Assembly: GCA_900548545.1 (NCBI GenBank)
Contig: URKX01000019.1
Coordinates: 1-42,077, forward strand
Length of the DNA stretch: 42,077 nucleotides
Reading direction: 5' to 3'
Source: an uncultured Oscillospiraceae bacterium
GTDB lineage: Bacteria; Bacillota; Clostridia; Oscillospirales; Acutalibacteraceae
Of the stretch, positions 31,029 to 38,840 are shown in pieces (the stretch's first letter is position 1; each line of letters begins with the position of its first letter). The translations under genes and the position numbers were made by a program. The notes beneath the pieces are model-generated. The model saw nothing but the letters and a program-made list of their open reading frames with translations, did no database searches and was not told where the DNA came from.

Positions 31029-31772
31029 TTGCGGATTTTGCTGGTCAACGACGACGGAATCCATTCCCCCGGGCTGCGGGCATTGGCTGTGGCCTTGCAG
31101 GGGGAGGGCCACTGTGTCACGGTGGTGGCCCCCGACCGGGAGCGTTCGGCAGTGGGCCATGGCGTTACCACAAGGGATCCCCTCTTTGTGCAAGAGCAGG
31201 ACTGGGAGGGCATCCCCGCCTACAGCTGTTCCGGCACTCCAGCCGACTGCACCCAGCTGGGGCTGAAGGCCCTGGCCAAAGGGCCGGTGGATCTGGTTAT
31301 CTCCGGGCCCAACCGGGGGCTGAACGTAGCCGGGGACCTGCTGTATTCCGGTACGGTTGCCGCCGCTTTAGAAGGGGCCAAGCTGGGGGTGAAGGCTATC
31401 GCTTTGTCCGCACCATCAGAGGCAGACAGCGGTCTGGTGGTAAAGGTGTTGCTCAAGCTGCTGTCCCAGCTGGATTTGAGGAAAGATGTCCGCCAGGTGC
31501 TGAACATCAACGTCCCCGCCCTGCCCTATGAGGAGATCCAGGGCCTCCGGTGGGCGCCCCAGGGGAATTGTATGTGGCTAGGGGACTATGAAGAGCGGGT
31601 GAGCCCCAGCGGCAGGCGGTATTTCTGGTCTACACACCAGGCGGATGAGTACAGCTCCTCCGATGAAACGTGGGACCTTGCCTTGCTGCAAAAGGGCTAT
31701 GTCACCCTGACGCCGCTGCAGGTGACCCTCACCGACCCGGAGGGTTTTTCCGGGAAAGAGTTCGCCCTGTAA
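31029..31772 (+). CDS. surE: 5'/3'-nucleotidase SurE
   Basis: A 247-residue metal-dependent phosphatase that removes phosphate from nucleoside 5'- and 3'-monophosphates. The N-terminal ILLVNDDGIHSPGL contains the metal-binding NDDG motif; SGTPADC, SGPNRGLN and YSGTVAAALEG are also typical. The start is TTG at 31029, given by AAAGGAGAGGA 7-8 bases upstream. It lies 34 bases after the small glycyl-radical gene without a separate promoter, so the two probably share a transcript. Its link to nucleotide metabolism fits the neighbourhood. Confidence 0.93.
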   Translation: MRILLVNDDGIHSPGLRALAVALQGEGHCVTVVAPDRERSAVGHGVTTRDPLFVQEQDWEGIPAYSCSGTPADCTQLGLKALAKGPVDLVISGPNRGLNVAGDLLYSGTVAAALEGAKLGVKAIALSAPSEADSGLVVKVLLKLLSQLDLRKDVRQVLNINVPALPYEEIQGLRWAPQGNCMWLGDYEERVSPSGRRYFWSTHQADEYSSSDETWDLALLQKGYVTLTPLQVTLTDPEGFSGKEFAL

Positions 31773-31794
31773 AAAAGATGTAGAAAGAAAAAGG

Positions 31795-31820
31795 CCGGGT
31801 GGGGCGACCCACCCGGTTTT
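31795..31820 (+). terminator. Terminator between surE and nrdG
   Basis: A perfect 9-bp stem (CCGGGTGGG with CCCACCCGG) closed by a GCGA tetraloop and followed by TTTT. The T-tract is short, so read-through into nrdG, which has no visible promoter of its own, is likely. Confidence 0.75.
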
Positions 31821-31839
31821 CCTATAAGGAGAGAGCACT

Positions 31840-32340
31840 ATGGAATTGACAATTGCCGGCGTGGTGAAAGAGTCCATTGTGGATGGGCCCGGCATCCGCT
31901 ACACCGTATTTACCCAGGGCTGCCCCCACCATTGCCCGGGCTGCCACAACCCCCAGACCTGGGCTTTTGAGGGGGGGCAGCCTACCACCGCCCAAGCGCT
32001 GTTTGAAGACTTCCAAAAGGACCCCATCCTGAAGGGGATCACCTTCAGCGGCGGGGAGCCTTTCTGCCAGCCGGAGCCCCTGACGGAGCTGGCCAAGCTG
32101 GTGCACGGCGCGGGGAAGGACGTGACCATCTTTACCGGTTACACCTATGAGCAGCTTTTGGAAAAGCAGGACCCCGCCGTGGACGCCTTGCTGGCCCAGT
32201 GCGACCTGCTCATTGACGGGCCCTTTGTGATGGCCCAGCGGAACCTGGAGCTGCGGTTCCGGGGCAGCGAGAACCAGCGGCTGATCGACATGAAGAAGAC
32301 CCGGCAGGCAGGCTGTGTGGTGCTGCTGCCGGAGGAATAA
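31840..32340 (+). CDS. nrdG: Anaerobic ribonucleotide reductase-activating protein
   Basis: A 166-residue radical-SAM enzyme that uses a [4Fe-4S] cluster and S-adenosylmethionine to create the glycyl radical of NrdD. The cluster motif is CPHHCPGC (Cx3Cx2C) near residue 28, preceded by ESIVDGPGIRYTVFTQG; the SAM-binding GGEP is at ITFSGGEPF. Length is typical. In this genome its substrate should be the separate 56-residue glycyl-radical protein, alone or docked on NrdD, rather than a NrdD C-terminus. The ATG at 31840 follows AAGGAGAG. A terminator follows at 32346. Confidence 0.95.
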   Translation: MELTIAGVVKESIVDGPGIRYTVFTQGCPHHCPGCHNPQTWAFEGGQPTTAQALFEDFQKDPILKGITFSGGEPFCQPEPLTELAKLVHGAGKDVTIFTGYTYEQLLEKQDPAVDALLAQCDLLIDGPFVMAQRNLELRFRGSENQRLIDMKKTRQAGCVVLLPEE

Positions 32341-32345
32341 GCTTT

Positions 32346-32381
32346 GCCCAGCGCTTGTTTTTCCGGCGCTGGGCCTTTTTT
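32346..32381 (+). terminator. Intrinsic terminator after nrdG
   Basis: GCCCAGCGC (32346-32354) pairs with GCGCTGGGC (32366-32374), followed by CTTTTTT. Confidence 0.92.
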
Positions 32382-32393
32382 GAGGTGATGTGT

Positions 32394-32624
32394 ATGGTTC
32401 CACGATTGCGGGATCTGCGGGAGGATCACGACCTTACCCAGACCCAAGTGGCAAAGCTGTTAAACATGAGCCAAACGGGGTATTCTAAATATGAAACAGG
32501 GGAGAACGACGTCCCCACCCAGGTGTTGCTCCAACTGGCAGACTACTACCATACCAGCGTGGACTACCTGCTGGGACGCACCGATGAGCCCAGGCCGTAC
32601 CCCTCCCGGAAGAAGCGGGAGTAA
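32394..32624 (+). CDS. Small XRE-type helix-turn-helix regulator
   Basis: A 76-residue DNA-binding protein consisting of one Cro/CI-like helix-turn-helix: LRDLREDHDLTQTQVAKLLNMSQTGYSKYETGENDVP, followed by LLQLADYYHTSVDYLLGRTD, a typical end of this domain, and a basic tail. The target is unknown. The ATG at 32394 is chosen for AGGTG six bases upstream; an in-frame ATG at 32388 is too close to that site. The ribosome binding site lies directly after the nrdG terminator, leaving no room for a promoter between them. It must rely on read-through or on a promoter inside nrdG. Confidence 0.85.
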   Translation: MVPRLRDLREDHDLTQTQVAKLLNMSQTGYSKYETGENDVPTQVLLQLADYYHTSVDYLLGRTDEPRPYPSRKKRE

Positions 32625-32675
32625 GGAGAGGCTAACAAAAAAGGGAAGTTTGCTGGATTTTTAACAAATTGGTCA

Positions 32676-32704
32676 TTGATTCTTTGGCGCTCCTGTGCTA
32701 GAAT
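32676..32704 (+). promoter_or_regulatory. Promoter of PEP carboxykinase gene
   Basis: TTGATT (32676-32681), 17-base spacer, TAGAAT (32699-32704), about 54 bases before the ATG. Confidence 0.75.
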
Positions 32705-32757
32705 AAAAACTGGAAGACGAGCAGAATTTTGCCATTGGGCGAAAGGAGAAATACAAA

Positions 32758-34524
32758 ATGACTAACAACAAGTCCGTTTTGAGCTGGCTCGAAGAAATGA
32801 AGGAGCTTGTCACCCCCGACGAAGTCGTGTGGATCGACGGTTCCGAGGAACAGCTGGAAGACCTGCGCCGTCAGGCTTGCCAGACTGGCGAAATGATCAA
32901 GCTCAACCAGGAGAAGCTGCCCGGCTGCTACCTGCACCGCACCGCCGTGAACGACGTTGCCCGTGTGGAAGGCCGGACTTTTATCTGCTCCCGCAAGGAA
33001 GAGGACGCAGGCCCCACCAACCACTGGATGGAGCCCCAGGGCGCCTATAAGATGCTGTTCGACATTGCCCGCGGCAGCTACAAGGGCCGCACCATGTATG
33101 TGATCCCCTACTCCATGGGTCCCATCGGGTCCCCCCTGGCTAAGATCGGCCTGGAGGTCACCGACTCCATCTACGTTGTGCTGAACATGGCCATCATGAC
33201 CCGCGTGGGCCAGGCTGTGCTGGATGTTCTGGGCGACAGCGAAGACTGGGTGAAGGGCCTGCACTGCAAGTGCGAAATCGACGAGGAAAAGCGCTATATC
33301 TGCCATTTCCCCGAAGACAACTATATCATCAGCGTCAACTCCGGTTACGGCGGCAACGTGCTGCTGGGCAAGAAGTGCTTCGCTCTGCGTATCGCTTCCT
33401 ACCTGGGCAAGCAGGAAGGCTGGATGGCCGAGCATATGCTGATCCTGGGCATTGAGAATCCCCAGGGCGAAGTGAAGTATGTTTCCGCCGCGTTCCCCTC
33501 CGCTTGCGGCAAGACCAACCTGGCCATGCTGATCCCGCCGGAAGGCTATCGCAACAAGGGCTACAAGGTTTGGACTGTGGGCGACGATATCGCTTGGATG
33601 CGCCAGGGCGCCGATGGCAAGCTGTATGCCATCAACCCCGAGAATGGCTTCTTTGGCGTGGCCCCTGGCACCAACATGAAGTCCAACCCCAACGCTTTGA
33701 TCTCCACTCAGAAGGGCACCATCTTCACCAACGTTGCCCACAACCTGGACGACAACACTGTGTGGTGGGAAGGCCTGGACAAGAATCCGCCTGAGAACGC
33801 TCTGGATTGGACCGGCGAGCCCTGGAATGGCAAGACCTCCGATAAGAAGGGCGCCCATCCCAACAGCCGCTTCACCGCTCCTGCCAAGAACTGCCCCTGC
33901 ATCAGCGCTGAGTTCGACAAGGGCGAGGGTGTGCCGATTTCCGCCATCATCTTCGGCGGCCGCCGCGCTCAGACCACTCCCCTGGTGTATCAGTCCCGCG
34001 ACTGGAACAACGGTGTGTTCGTAGGCTCCATCATGGCTTCTGAGACCACTGCCGCCGCTACCGGCGCTGTGGGCGTGGTCCGTCGTGACCCCATGGCCAT
34101 GCTGCCCTTCTGCGGCTACCATATGGGCGACTACTTCCAGCATTGGTTCGAGATGGGCGAGAAGCTGGGCGAGAACGCTCCCAAGATCTTCAACGTCAAC
34201 TGGTTCCGTCTGGATTCCGAAGGCCACTTCCTGTGGCCCGGTTTCGGCGACAACTTCCGCGTGCTGGAGTGGATCCTCAAGCGCTGCGAGGGCAAGGTGG
34301 ACGCCAAGGAAACCGCTATCGGCTATGTGCCCTACGCTGAGGACATCAACCTGGAAGGCATTGAGGACTTCTCCATCGAAACCCTGAAGACTATCCTGGA
34401 AGTGGACAAGGCTGCTTGGGCTAAGGAAGCCGAGGGCATCGAAGAGTTCTACAAGCAGTTTGGCGACAAGCTGCCCCAGGAGCTCCGCAACCAGCTGGAA
34501 ACCTTGAAGAAGAACTGCCAGTAA
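32758..34524 (+). CDS. pckG: Phosphoenolpyruvate carboxykinase (GTP)
   Basis: A 588-residue GTP-dependent PEPCK that interconverts oxaloacetate and phosphoenolpyruvate. In fermenting anaerobes it often runs toward oxaloacetate, conserving energy as GTP. The P-loop (kinase-1a) is FPSACGKTNLAM near residue 247; the substrate-binding GYGGNVLLGKKC and the metal-binding VGDDIAWM are also present, and size matches the GTP class (about 600) rather than the ATP class. Codon use differs from neighbours, with more GCT, CGT and AAG, as expected for a very highly expressed gene. The ATG follows AAAGGAG. It is a single-gene unit with its own promoter and terminator. Confidence 0.95.
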   Translation: MTNNKSVLSWLEEMKELVTPDEVVWIDGSEEQLEDLRRQACQTGEMIKLNQEKLPGCYLHRTAVNDVARVEGRTFICSRKEEDAGPTNHWMEPQGAYKMLFDIARGSYKGRTMYVIPYSMGPIGSPLAKIGLEVTDSIYVVLNMAIMTRVGQAVLDVLGDSEDWVKGLHCKCEIDEEKRYICHFPEDNYIISVNSGYGGNVLLGKKCFALRIASYLGKQEGWMAEHMLILGIENPQGEVKYVSAAFPSACGKTNLAMLIPPEGYRNKGYKVWTVGDDIAWMRQGADGKLYAINPENGFFGVAPGTNMKSNPNALISTQKGTIFTNVAHNLDDNTVWWEGLDKNPPENALDWTGEPWNGKTSDKKGAHPNSRFTAPAKNCPCISAEFDKGEGVPISAIIFGGRRAQTTPLVYQSRDWNNGVFVGSIMASETTAAATGAVGVVRRDPMAMLPFCGYHMGDYFQHWFEMGEKLGENAPKIFNVNWFRLDSEGHFLWPGFGDNFRVLEWILKRCEGKVDAKETAIGYVPYAEDINLEGIEDFSIETLKTILEVDKAAWAKEAEGIEEFYKQFGDKLPQELRNQLETLKKNCQ

Positions 34525-34566
34525 GCTTTTGACCGGACTTCATTTCAACCTCTCTCTATAAAAAAG

Positions 34567-34601
34567 GCGGCAGCCGGGGATATTCCCGACTGCCGCTTTT
34601 T
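34567..34601 (+). terminator. Intrinsic terminator after PEP carboxykinase
   Basis: GCGGCAG pairs with CTGCCGC, with a C-A mismatch and further CGGG/CCCG pairing inside; TTTTT follows. Confidence 0.88.
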
Positions 34602-34690
34602 GCGTCGCTGGAAATTTTTCCTGCCATGGGACAAAACGGCCCTTTGGAGGGTACAGATAGTGAAAAGCTTTTCAAAAGGAGGCGGGGCCC

Positions 34691-35161
34691 ATGGAGGACG
34701 AAGAGTTTGTCGGCTATGTCCGGGATTATACGGACGCTGTTTACCGGGTGGCCTTCCATGCCTGCAAAAACCCTGCGGACTCCCAGGATATCGTGCAAAA
34801 CGTGTTCCTGCGGCTGTACCGGTCGAACCCTGAATTCGACAGCCGGGAACACGCCCGACGCTGGATCCTGCGGGTAGCGGTGAATGAATCCAAGCGGCTG
34901 GTATGTTCGGCTTGGTTCCATAGGCATATTTCTCTGGAAGAGACTGCCCAGAACTTTGAGATAGCATCCCCGGAGGAGACAGGTTTGTTCCAAGCGGTGA
35001 TGGCCCTGCCCAGGAAATACCGAGTGCCCCTGTATCTCTATTATTATGAGGGGTTTCCGGTAAAGGAGGTGGCCGCCCTCTGCGGACTGAAAGATTCCAC
35101 GGTCCGGACTCGGTTGCAACGGGCGAGAGAGCGGCTGAAAAAGGAACTCAGCGACACTTAG
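34691..35161 (+). CDS. ECF-type RNA polymerase sigma factor
   Basis: A 156-residue sigma-70 family protein of the extracytoplasmic-function type. Region 2 (about residues 5-70) includes YRVAFHACKNPADSQDIVQNVFLRLYR, typical of the -10-binding helix. Region 4 (about 100-150) has LPRKYRVPLYLYYYEGFPVKEVAALCGLKDSTVRTRLQRARERLK, a helix-turn-helix for the -35 element. The ATG follows AAAAGGAGG. A gene for a one-helix membrane protein follows 16 bases later and is probably its regulator. The stimulus and target genes are not visible. Confidence 0.9.
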   Translation: MEDEEFVGYVRDYTDAVYRVAFHACKNPADSQDIVQNVFLRLYRSNPEFDSREHARRWILRVAVNESKRLVCSAWFHRHISLEETAQNFEIASPEETGLFQAVMALPRKYRVPLYLYYYEGFPVKEVAALCGLKDSTVRTRLQRARERLKKELSDT

Positions 35162-35177
35162 AAAGGGGAGAGACAAG

Positions 35178-35588
35178 ATGGATCTGAAAACGCGGTACCG
35201 GCAGACCTTTGCCCATATGAAGGCACCTCCCCAGCTGGAAACGGAGGTTTTGAACTTGACAGAACAAAAGCGCGGACCCAAGAGATTCGTAGTGCGGCGC
35301 CTATTGGTAGCCGGAATTGCCGCAGGTATGCTGGGGGCTTTGGCAGTGGGTGCCAACGCCGCCACAGGGGGAGAATTGTTTGACAACATTGTCATTGCGC
35401 TGGCGGGAGAAGGGTTCCAGGAAGTGGAATCCCAGGATGGCACACACATTTACCGAGGGGAACTCAATGGTGAGGACATCTACGTGACCTTTGAGGAACC
35501 GGAGGGAAATCCCGGCAGTGATCCTGAGAACTTTCAAGATGATGGCAGTCAGCAAGAGGTGCTGAAAAAGGCTCAAAGCGTGGAATAA
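35178..35588 (+). CDS. Single-pass membrane protein, probable anti-sigma partner
   Basis: A 136-residue protein with a basic cytoplasmic N-terminal part (about 40 residues), one hydrophobic helix (about 42-62, LLVAGIAAGMLGALAVGANAA) and an acidic outer domain of about 70 residues (GELNGEDIYVTFEEPEG). I recognise no named domain. Position directly after an ECF sigma gene, the topology and the short cytoplasmic domain suggest an anti-sigma factor. However, the N-terminal region is shorter than a classic zinc-binding anti-sigma domain and lacks its His/Cys residues. The ATG follows GGGGAGAG. A terminator lies 24 bases downstream of the stop. Confidence 0.6.
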   Translation: MDLKTRYRQTFAHMKAPPQLETEVLNLTEQKRGPKRFVVRRLLVAGIAAGMLGALAVGANAATGGELFDNIVIALAGEGFQEVESQDGTHIYRGELNGEDIYVTFEEPEGNPGSDPENFQDDGSQQEVLKKAQSVE

Positions 35589-35611
35589 GTCCCATGGACC
35601 GAAAAAAAAGG

Positions 35612-35638
35612 GGAAAGCCAGCGGCTTTCCTCTTTTTT
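35612..35638 (+). terminator. Terminator of the sigma/anti-sigma operon
   Basis: GGAAAGCC pairs with GGCTTTCC around AGC, followed by TCTTTTTT. Confidence 0.88.
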
Positions 35639-35662
35639 GCTGTTTTGGGAAAAGTTTTCGGC

Positions 35663-35696
35663 AAAAGAAAAAGCAGCCCGGGAACAGACTGCTTTT
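35663..35696 (-). terminator. Terminator of the amino-acid ABC importer operon
   Basis: On the minus strand AAAAGCAG (35696-35689) pairs with CTGCTTTT (35676-35669), followed by TCTTTT. Confidence 0.8.
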
Positions 35697-35706
35697 CCGG
35701 TCTATA

Positions 35707-36429
35707 TCAAAGCACTTTGGAGAGAAACTCTTTCAAACGGGGGTTCTGGGGATGGGTGAAGAAGGTTTCTGGGTCGTTTTGCTCGGCGATGACGCCGCCG
35801 TCCATAAACAGCACCCGGGTGGCCACGCTGCGGGCAAAGCCCATCTCGTGGGTGACCACCACCATGGTCATACCCTCGTCTGCCAGCTCCTTCATGATCT
35901 CCAGCACTTCGCCCACCATTTCCGGGTCCAGGGCGGAAGTGGGTTCGTCAAAGAGCATGACGTCCGGGTTCATGGCCAGGGCCCGGGCAATGGCGATGCG
36001 CTGCTGCTGGCCGCCGGAAAGCTGTTTGGGATACGCCGCTGCCTTGTCCGGCAGGCCCACCCGCTCCAACAGCTCCAGGGCCTTCTTGTCGGCTTCGGCC
36101 TTGGTCATCAGCTTCAGCTTTACAGGGGCCAGGGTGATGTTCTGTTTCACCGTCATGTGGGGGAACAGGTTGAACTGCTGGAACACCATGCCCATCCGGG
36201 CGCGGAGCTTGTTGATGTCGTTTTTGGGGTCGGTAATGTCCACGCCTTCAAAGGTGATGGTGCCGGAAGTGGGCTCTTCCAGCAGGTTCAGGCAGCGCAG
36301 GAAGGTGGATTTGCCCGAGCCGGAAGGCCCGATGATGGCCACCTTTTCCCCCTTGTAGATGTGCTCGTTGATGCCCTTCAGGACCTGATGGCCCTCAAAG
36401 GATTTTTCCAGGTTTTTAACGTCGATCAC
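35707..36429 (-). CDS. Polar amino-acid ABC importer, ATPase
   Basis: A 240-residue ATPase of the polar amino-acid uptake family (GlnQ/ArtM/TcyC type). Walker A is GPSGSGKST (near residue 34), the Q-loop is in VFQQFNLFPHMT, the signature is LSGGQQQR, Walker B is VMLFDEPTSALD, and the H-loop is VVTHEM. All catalytic residues are present. The start is a GTG at 36429 with AAAGGAGG about 10 bases upstream; the gene overlaps the permease gene by 14 bases, so the two are translationally coupled. The substrate cannot be named more precisely than a polar amino acid such as glutamine, arginine or cystine. Confidence 0.93.
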   Translation of the reverse strand: MIDVKNLEKSFEGHQVLKGINEHIYKGEKVAIIGPSGSGKSTFLRCLNLLEEPTSGTITFEGVDITDPKNDINKLRARMGMVFQQFNLFPHMTVKQNITLAPVKLKLMTKAEADKKALELLERVGLPDKAAAYPKQLSGGQQQRIAIARALAMNPDVMLFDEPTSALDPEMVGEVLEIMKELADEGMTMVVVTHEMGFARSVATRVLFMDGGVIAEQNDPETFFTHPQNPRLKEFLSKVL

Positions 36430-37177
36430 TTGCGCGCAGCCTCCTTTCCAGCTTGCCTTGGAGCCAGGTGAAGATCAGTACCAGGACGAGATACATGGCG
36501 GCGGTGATAAGATAGGGGAACATGGCCTCGAAGGTTTTGGAAGAGATGGCGTCCGCCACGTAGACGATCTCCTTGCCCGCCACAACGGAAATCAGGGACG
36601 TATCCTTCAGCAGGGTGATGAATTCGTTGCCCAGGGAGGGCAGGATGGCCTTAAACGCCTGGGGCACCACAATGTGCCGCATGGTGTCCAAATAGCCCAG
36701 CCCCAACGAGCGCCCGGCTTCCGACTGGCCAGGGTCCAGGGACATGAGGCCGCCCCGGATGATCTCCGCCACGTAGGCGCCGGAGTTGATGCCCAGGGCC
36801 AAAGCGCCCACCATGGAATAATTGCGGCTGCTTTTGAAGATGACAAAGCCCATGATCAGCAGCTGCACCATCATGGGAGTGCCGCGGATGACGGTGACGT
36901 ACACCTTGCAGATGATGTTGAGCACCGCTAAAAAGGGGTTGTGCCGCCCTTTCCGTTGCTGGTCGTGGCCGGTGCGGATGACGGCCACCAGTACGCCCAG
37001 CACCACGCCAATGAGCAGCGCCACCACGGTGACCATCAGGGTGACGCCTAGGCCCTCAAAGTACTGCATCCACCGGTCTTCATAAAACCAGGCCCGGTAG
37101 AATTTCATGTAAACGTCCTGCCACAGGTTTGGGTCCTCCAGGGCGCTGAACCTTTCGTACAGTTGGGTAAAATCCAT
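36416..37177 (-). CDS. Polar amino-acid ABC importer, permease
   Basis: A 253-residue membrane protein with about five hydrophobic helices and the family's EAA-type loop (GQSEAGRSLGLGYLDTMRHIVVPQA) that contacts the ATPase. The HisM/GlnP-type segment VIRGTPMMVQLLIM is also present. The ATG at 37177 is preferred because AGGAGG lies 9 bases upstream; the ATG at 37183 would be only 3 bases from it. It is the second gene of the binding protein-permease-ATPase operon, downstream of an internal terminator. Confidence 0.9.
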   Translation of the reverse strand: MDFTQLYERFSALEDPNLWQDVYMKFYRAWFYEDRWMQYFEGLGVTLMVTVVALLIGVVLGVLVAVIRTGHDQQRKGRHNPFLAVLNIICKVYVTVIRGTPMMVQLLIMGFVIFKSSRNYSMVGALALGINSGAYVAEIIRGGLMSLDPGQSEAGRSLGLGYLDTMRHIVVPQAFKAILPSLGNEFITLLKDTSLISVVAGKEIVYVADAISSKTFEAMFPYLITAAMYLVLVLIFTWLQGKLERRLRASDRR

Positions 37178-37215
37178 CTGCATACTCCTCCTCTCTTTCC
37201 ATTCCCACCGTAGCC

Positions 37216-37241
37216 AAAAAAGAGCGGCGCAGGGGCCGCTC
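37216..37241 (-). terminator. Internal terminator between binding-protein and permease genes
   Basis: On the minus strand GAGCGGC (37241-37235) pairs with GCCGCTC (37228-37222), followed by TTTTTT. It probably lets only part of the transcripts continue, giving more binding protein than membrane components. Confidence 0.85.
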
Positions 37242-37264
37242 CTTCTCACTTCGGCTTGTAGGGC

Positions 37265-38167
37265 TTATTCAGCAGCAATGTACTTGTCCAGGATCTCCTG
37301 CACGGTGCCGTCCTCAATCATTTCCACCAAGGCGTTGTTGATAGCGGTGAGCAGGGCTTCGTTGCCCTCGTCCACAGCGGCGCAGTAGTCTTCGGTGATC
37401 CAGGGGGTTTCCAAAATCTTCAAGCCCTTGTTGGCATTCACGTATTCCTGGGCCGGGGCGCTGTCGATGATGACCGCGTCGATTTGCCCGTTGAGCAGGG
37501 CCTGCACAGCCAGGGCGCCGCTGTCATAGCCGTTCACGTGGTCCTCACCGTAACCGCCATCCTCGGGGGAAGCGGAAGCGTAAGACCAGCCGGTGGTGCC
37601 GGCCTGGGTGCCGATCATCTTGTCGTTGGCCAGGTCGTCGGAAGTGGCAATGTCAGAATCCTCGGTGACAATGATCACCTGCACGCCGGTGGAATAGCTT
37701 TCGGTGAAATCCAGCACTTTGTCCCGCTCTTCATCGTAGGTCAGGCCGGCCAGGATCACGTCGGCGGCGTTGTTCTGCACGGCGGTCAGCGCGGAGGTGA
37801 ACTCCATGTCATCAATCTGAAGCTCCAGGCCCAGCTTGTCAGCAATGGCGGAAGCGATCTCCACGTCGATGCCCTCAAACCCGGTGCCGTTGAAGCCTTC
37901 GCCGTCGGCAACCATCTCATAGGGAGGGAACTGGGCGTTGGTGGCCATAATCAGCTTGCCCTCTTCAATGGTGGTGAACTCGCCGGCTTCGGCGGTGGAA
38001 GCCTCGCTGTCCTGTTTATCATCGGCGGAGCTCTCTTCCACAGTGGAAGACTGGCTGGCGGAAGAATCGCCGGGTTCCGAAGCGGAACTGTTGCTGCTGC
38101 CGCTGCAGCCGGCGAAAGCGGCGGTCATAACCATCAGGGCCGCCAAAAGGGTCGCAAATTTTTTCAT
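37265..38167 (-). CDS. Amino-acid-binding lipoprotein of the ABC importer
   Basis: A 300-residue substrate-binding protein of family 3 (SBP_bac_3). A lipoprotein signal peptide is clear: MKKFATLLAALMVMTAAFAGC, with the lipid-anchored Cys at 21, followed by a long Ser/Asp/Glu-rich linker up to about residue 65. The binding domain starts with GKLIMATNAQFPPYEMV and includes GFEGIDVEIASAIADKLG and VILAGLTYDEERDKVLDFT, all typical for polar amino acids. It should sit on the outer face of the membrane and deliver ligand to the permease. The ATG at 38167 follows AAGGAGAG. Confidence 0.92.
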   Translation of the reverse strand: MKKFATLLAALMVMTAAFAGCSGSSNSSASEPGDSSASQSSTVEESSADDKQDSEASTAEAGEFTTIEEGKLIMATNAQFPPYEMVADGEGFNGTGFEGIDVEIASAIADKLGLELQIDDMEFTSALTAVQNNAADVILAGLTYDEERDKVLDFTESYSTGVQVIIVTEDSDIATSDDLANDKMIGTQAGTTGWSYASASPEDGGYGEDHVNGYDSGALAVQALLNGQIDAVIIDSAPAQEYVNANKGLKILETPWITEDYCAAVDEGNEALLTAINNALVEMIEDGTVQEILDKYIAAE

Positions 38168-38218
38168 GGGTGATTCTCTCCTTCGTCCTTTTCTGTTCTC
38201 CTTGTAGGGAATATACAC

Positions 38219-38246
38219 ATTATACAACTTTTTTTCTGGTTTGCAA
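38219..38246 (-). promoter_or_regulatory. Promoter of the amino-acid importer operon
   Basis: On the minus strand TTGCAA (38246-38241), 16-base spacer, perfect TATAAT (38224-38219), about 50 bases before the start. Confidence 0.8.
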
Positions 38247-38328
38247 GGGGAAGAATGGGAAATTTCCAGGGGATATATGCGAATTTATTTGTATAAAAAT
38301 ACAAAGGGCGGTTCTCCGGGAAAAGCGG

Positions 38329-38357
38329 TTGACAAAAGGGCCGCAAAGTCATACACT
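38329..38357 (+). promoter_or_regulatory. Promoter of the merR-type gene
   Basis: Perfect TTGACA (38329-38334), 17-base spacer, TACACT (38352-38357), about 49 bases before the ATG. The spacing is ordinary rather than the 19-20 bases of MerR-activated promoters. Confidence 0.65.
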
Positions 38358-38405
38358 GAACGTACACAAGGCTTTGGAAAAGGCGGCAGAAAGGGGAACG
38401 GGCCA

Positions 38406-38771
38406 ATGGCGGGTTACAGCATTTCCCAAGTGGCAGAGCGGTTTGGGGTAGAGCCCCACACCCTGCGTTTTTATGAGAAAGAGGGCATCCTGCGCTGCGG
38501 GCGGACGAAAAACGGCATCCGGGTGTATGGCGATGAGAGCCTGGCCCAGCTGGAAATGGTGCTGTGCTTAAAGGCAACGGGGATGCCCCTAAAGGACATC
38601 AAGCGGTATTTCGACCTGGCGGACCAGGGGGACAGCACCCTGGAAGAGCGGCTGGAGATCTTCACCCATCACCGGGACCGGGTGTTTCAAGAGATCGAAG
38701 AGCTGAAGCGCCATCTGGAGAAGATCCAGTGGAAGATCGAATATTTAAAGCAGGCGGAGAAGCAGTGCTGA
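38406..38771 (+). CDS. MerR-family transcriptional regulator
   Basis: A 121-residue regulator with an N-terminal winged helix-turn-helix (SISQVAERFGVEPHTLRFYEKEGIL, then RTKNGIRVYGDESL) and a long C-terminal dimerisation helix (about 80-118). The effector-binding region is minimal and without cysteines suited to metal sensing, so it resembles AdhR-like members rather than metal sensors. It is divergent from the amino-acid importer; whether it controls that operon or only itself is unknown. The ATG at 38406 follows AAAGGGG; upstream in-frame starts would add non-family sequence over the promoter. Confidence 0.85.
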   Translation: MAGYSISQVAERFGVEPHTLRFYEKEGILRCGRTKNGIRVYGDESLAQLEMVLCLKATGMPLKDIKRYFDLADQGDSTLEERLEIFTHHRDRVFQEIEELKRHLEKIQWKIEYLKQAEKQC

Positions 38772-38791
38772 CTGCGCTGCCCCAGCCCAAG

Positions 38792-38823
38792 AAAAAGAGG
38801 ATGGCGTCAGCCATCCTCTTTTT
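38792..38823. terminator. Bidirectional terminator between merR-type gene and ychF
   Basis: A perfect 14-bp stem (38792-38805 with 38810-38823) around GTCA, with A5 at one end and T5 at the other, so it works on both strands for the two convergent genes. Confidence 0.93.
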
Positions 38824-38840
38824 GCCATATGGGTGTATGG

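Noticed and set aside
27452..31213. Very long minus-strand open frame (over 1200 codons) across aspS, nrdD and surE
   Set aside because: It is antisense to well-recognised genes; long antisense frames are expected where GC-rich third positions suppress stop codons. The translation is low-complexity and rich in Gly, His and Val.
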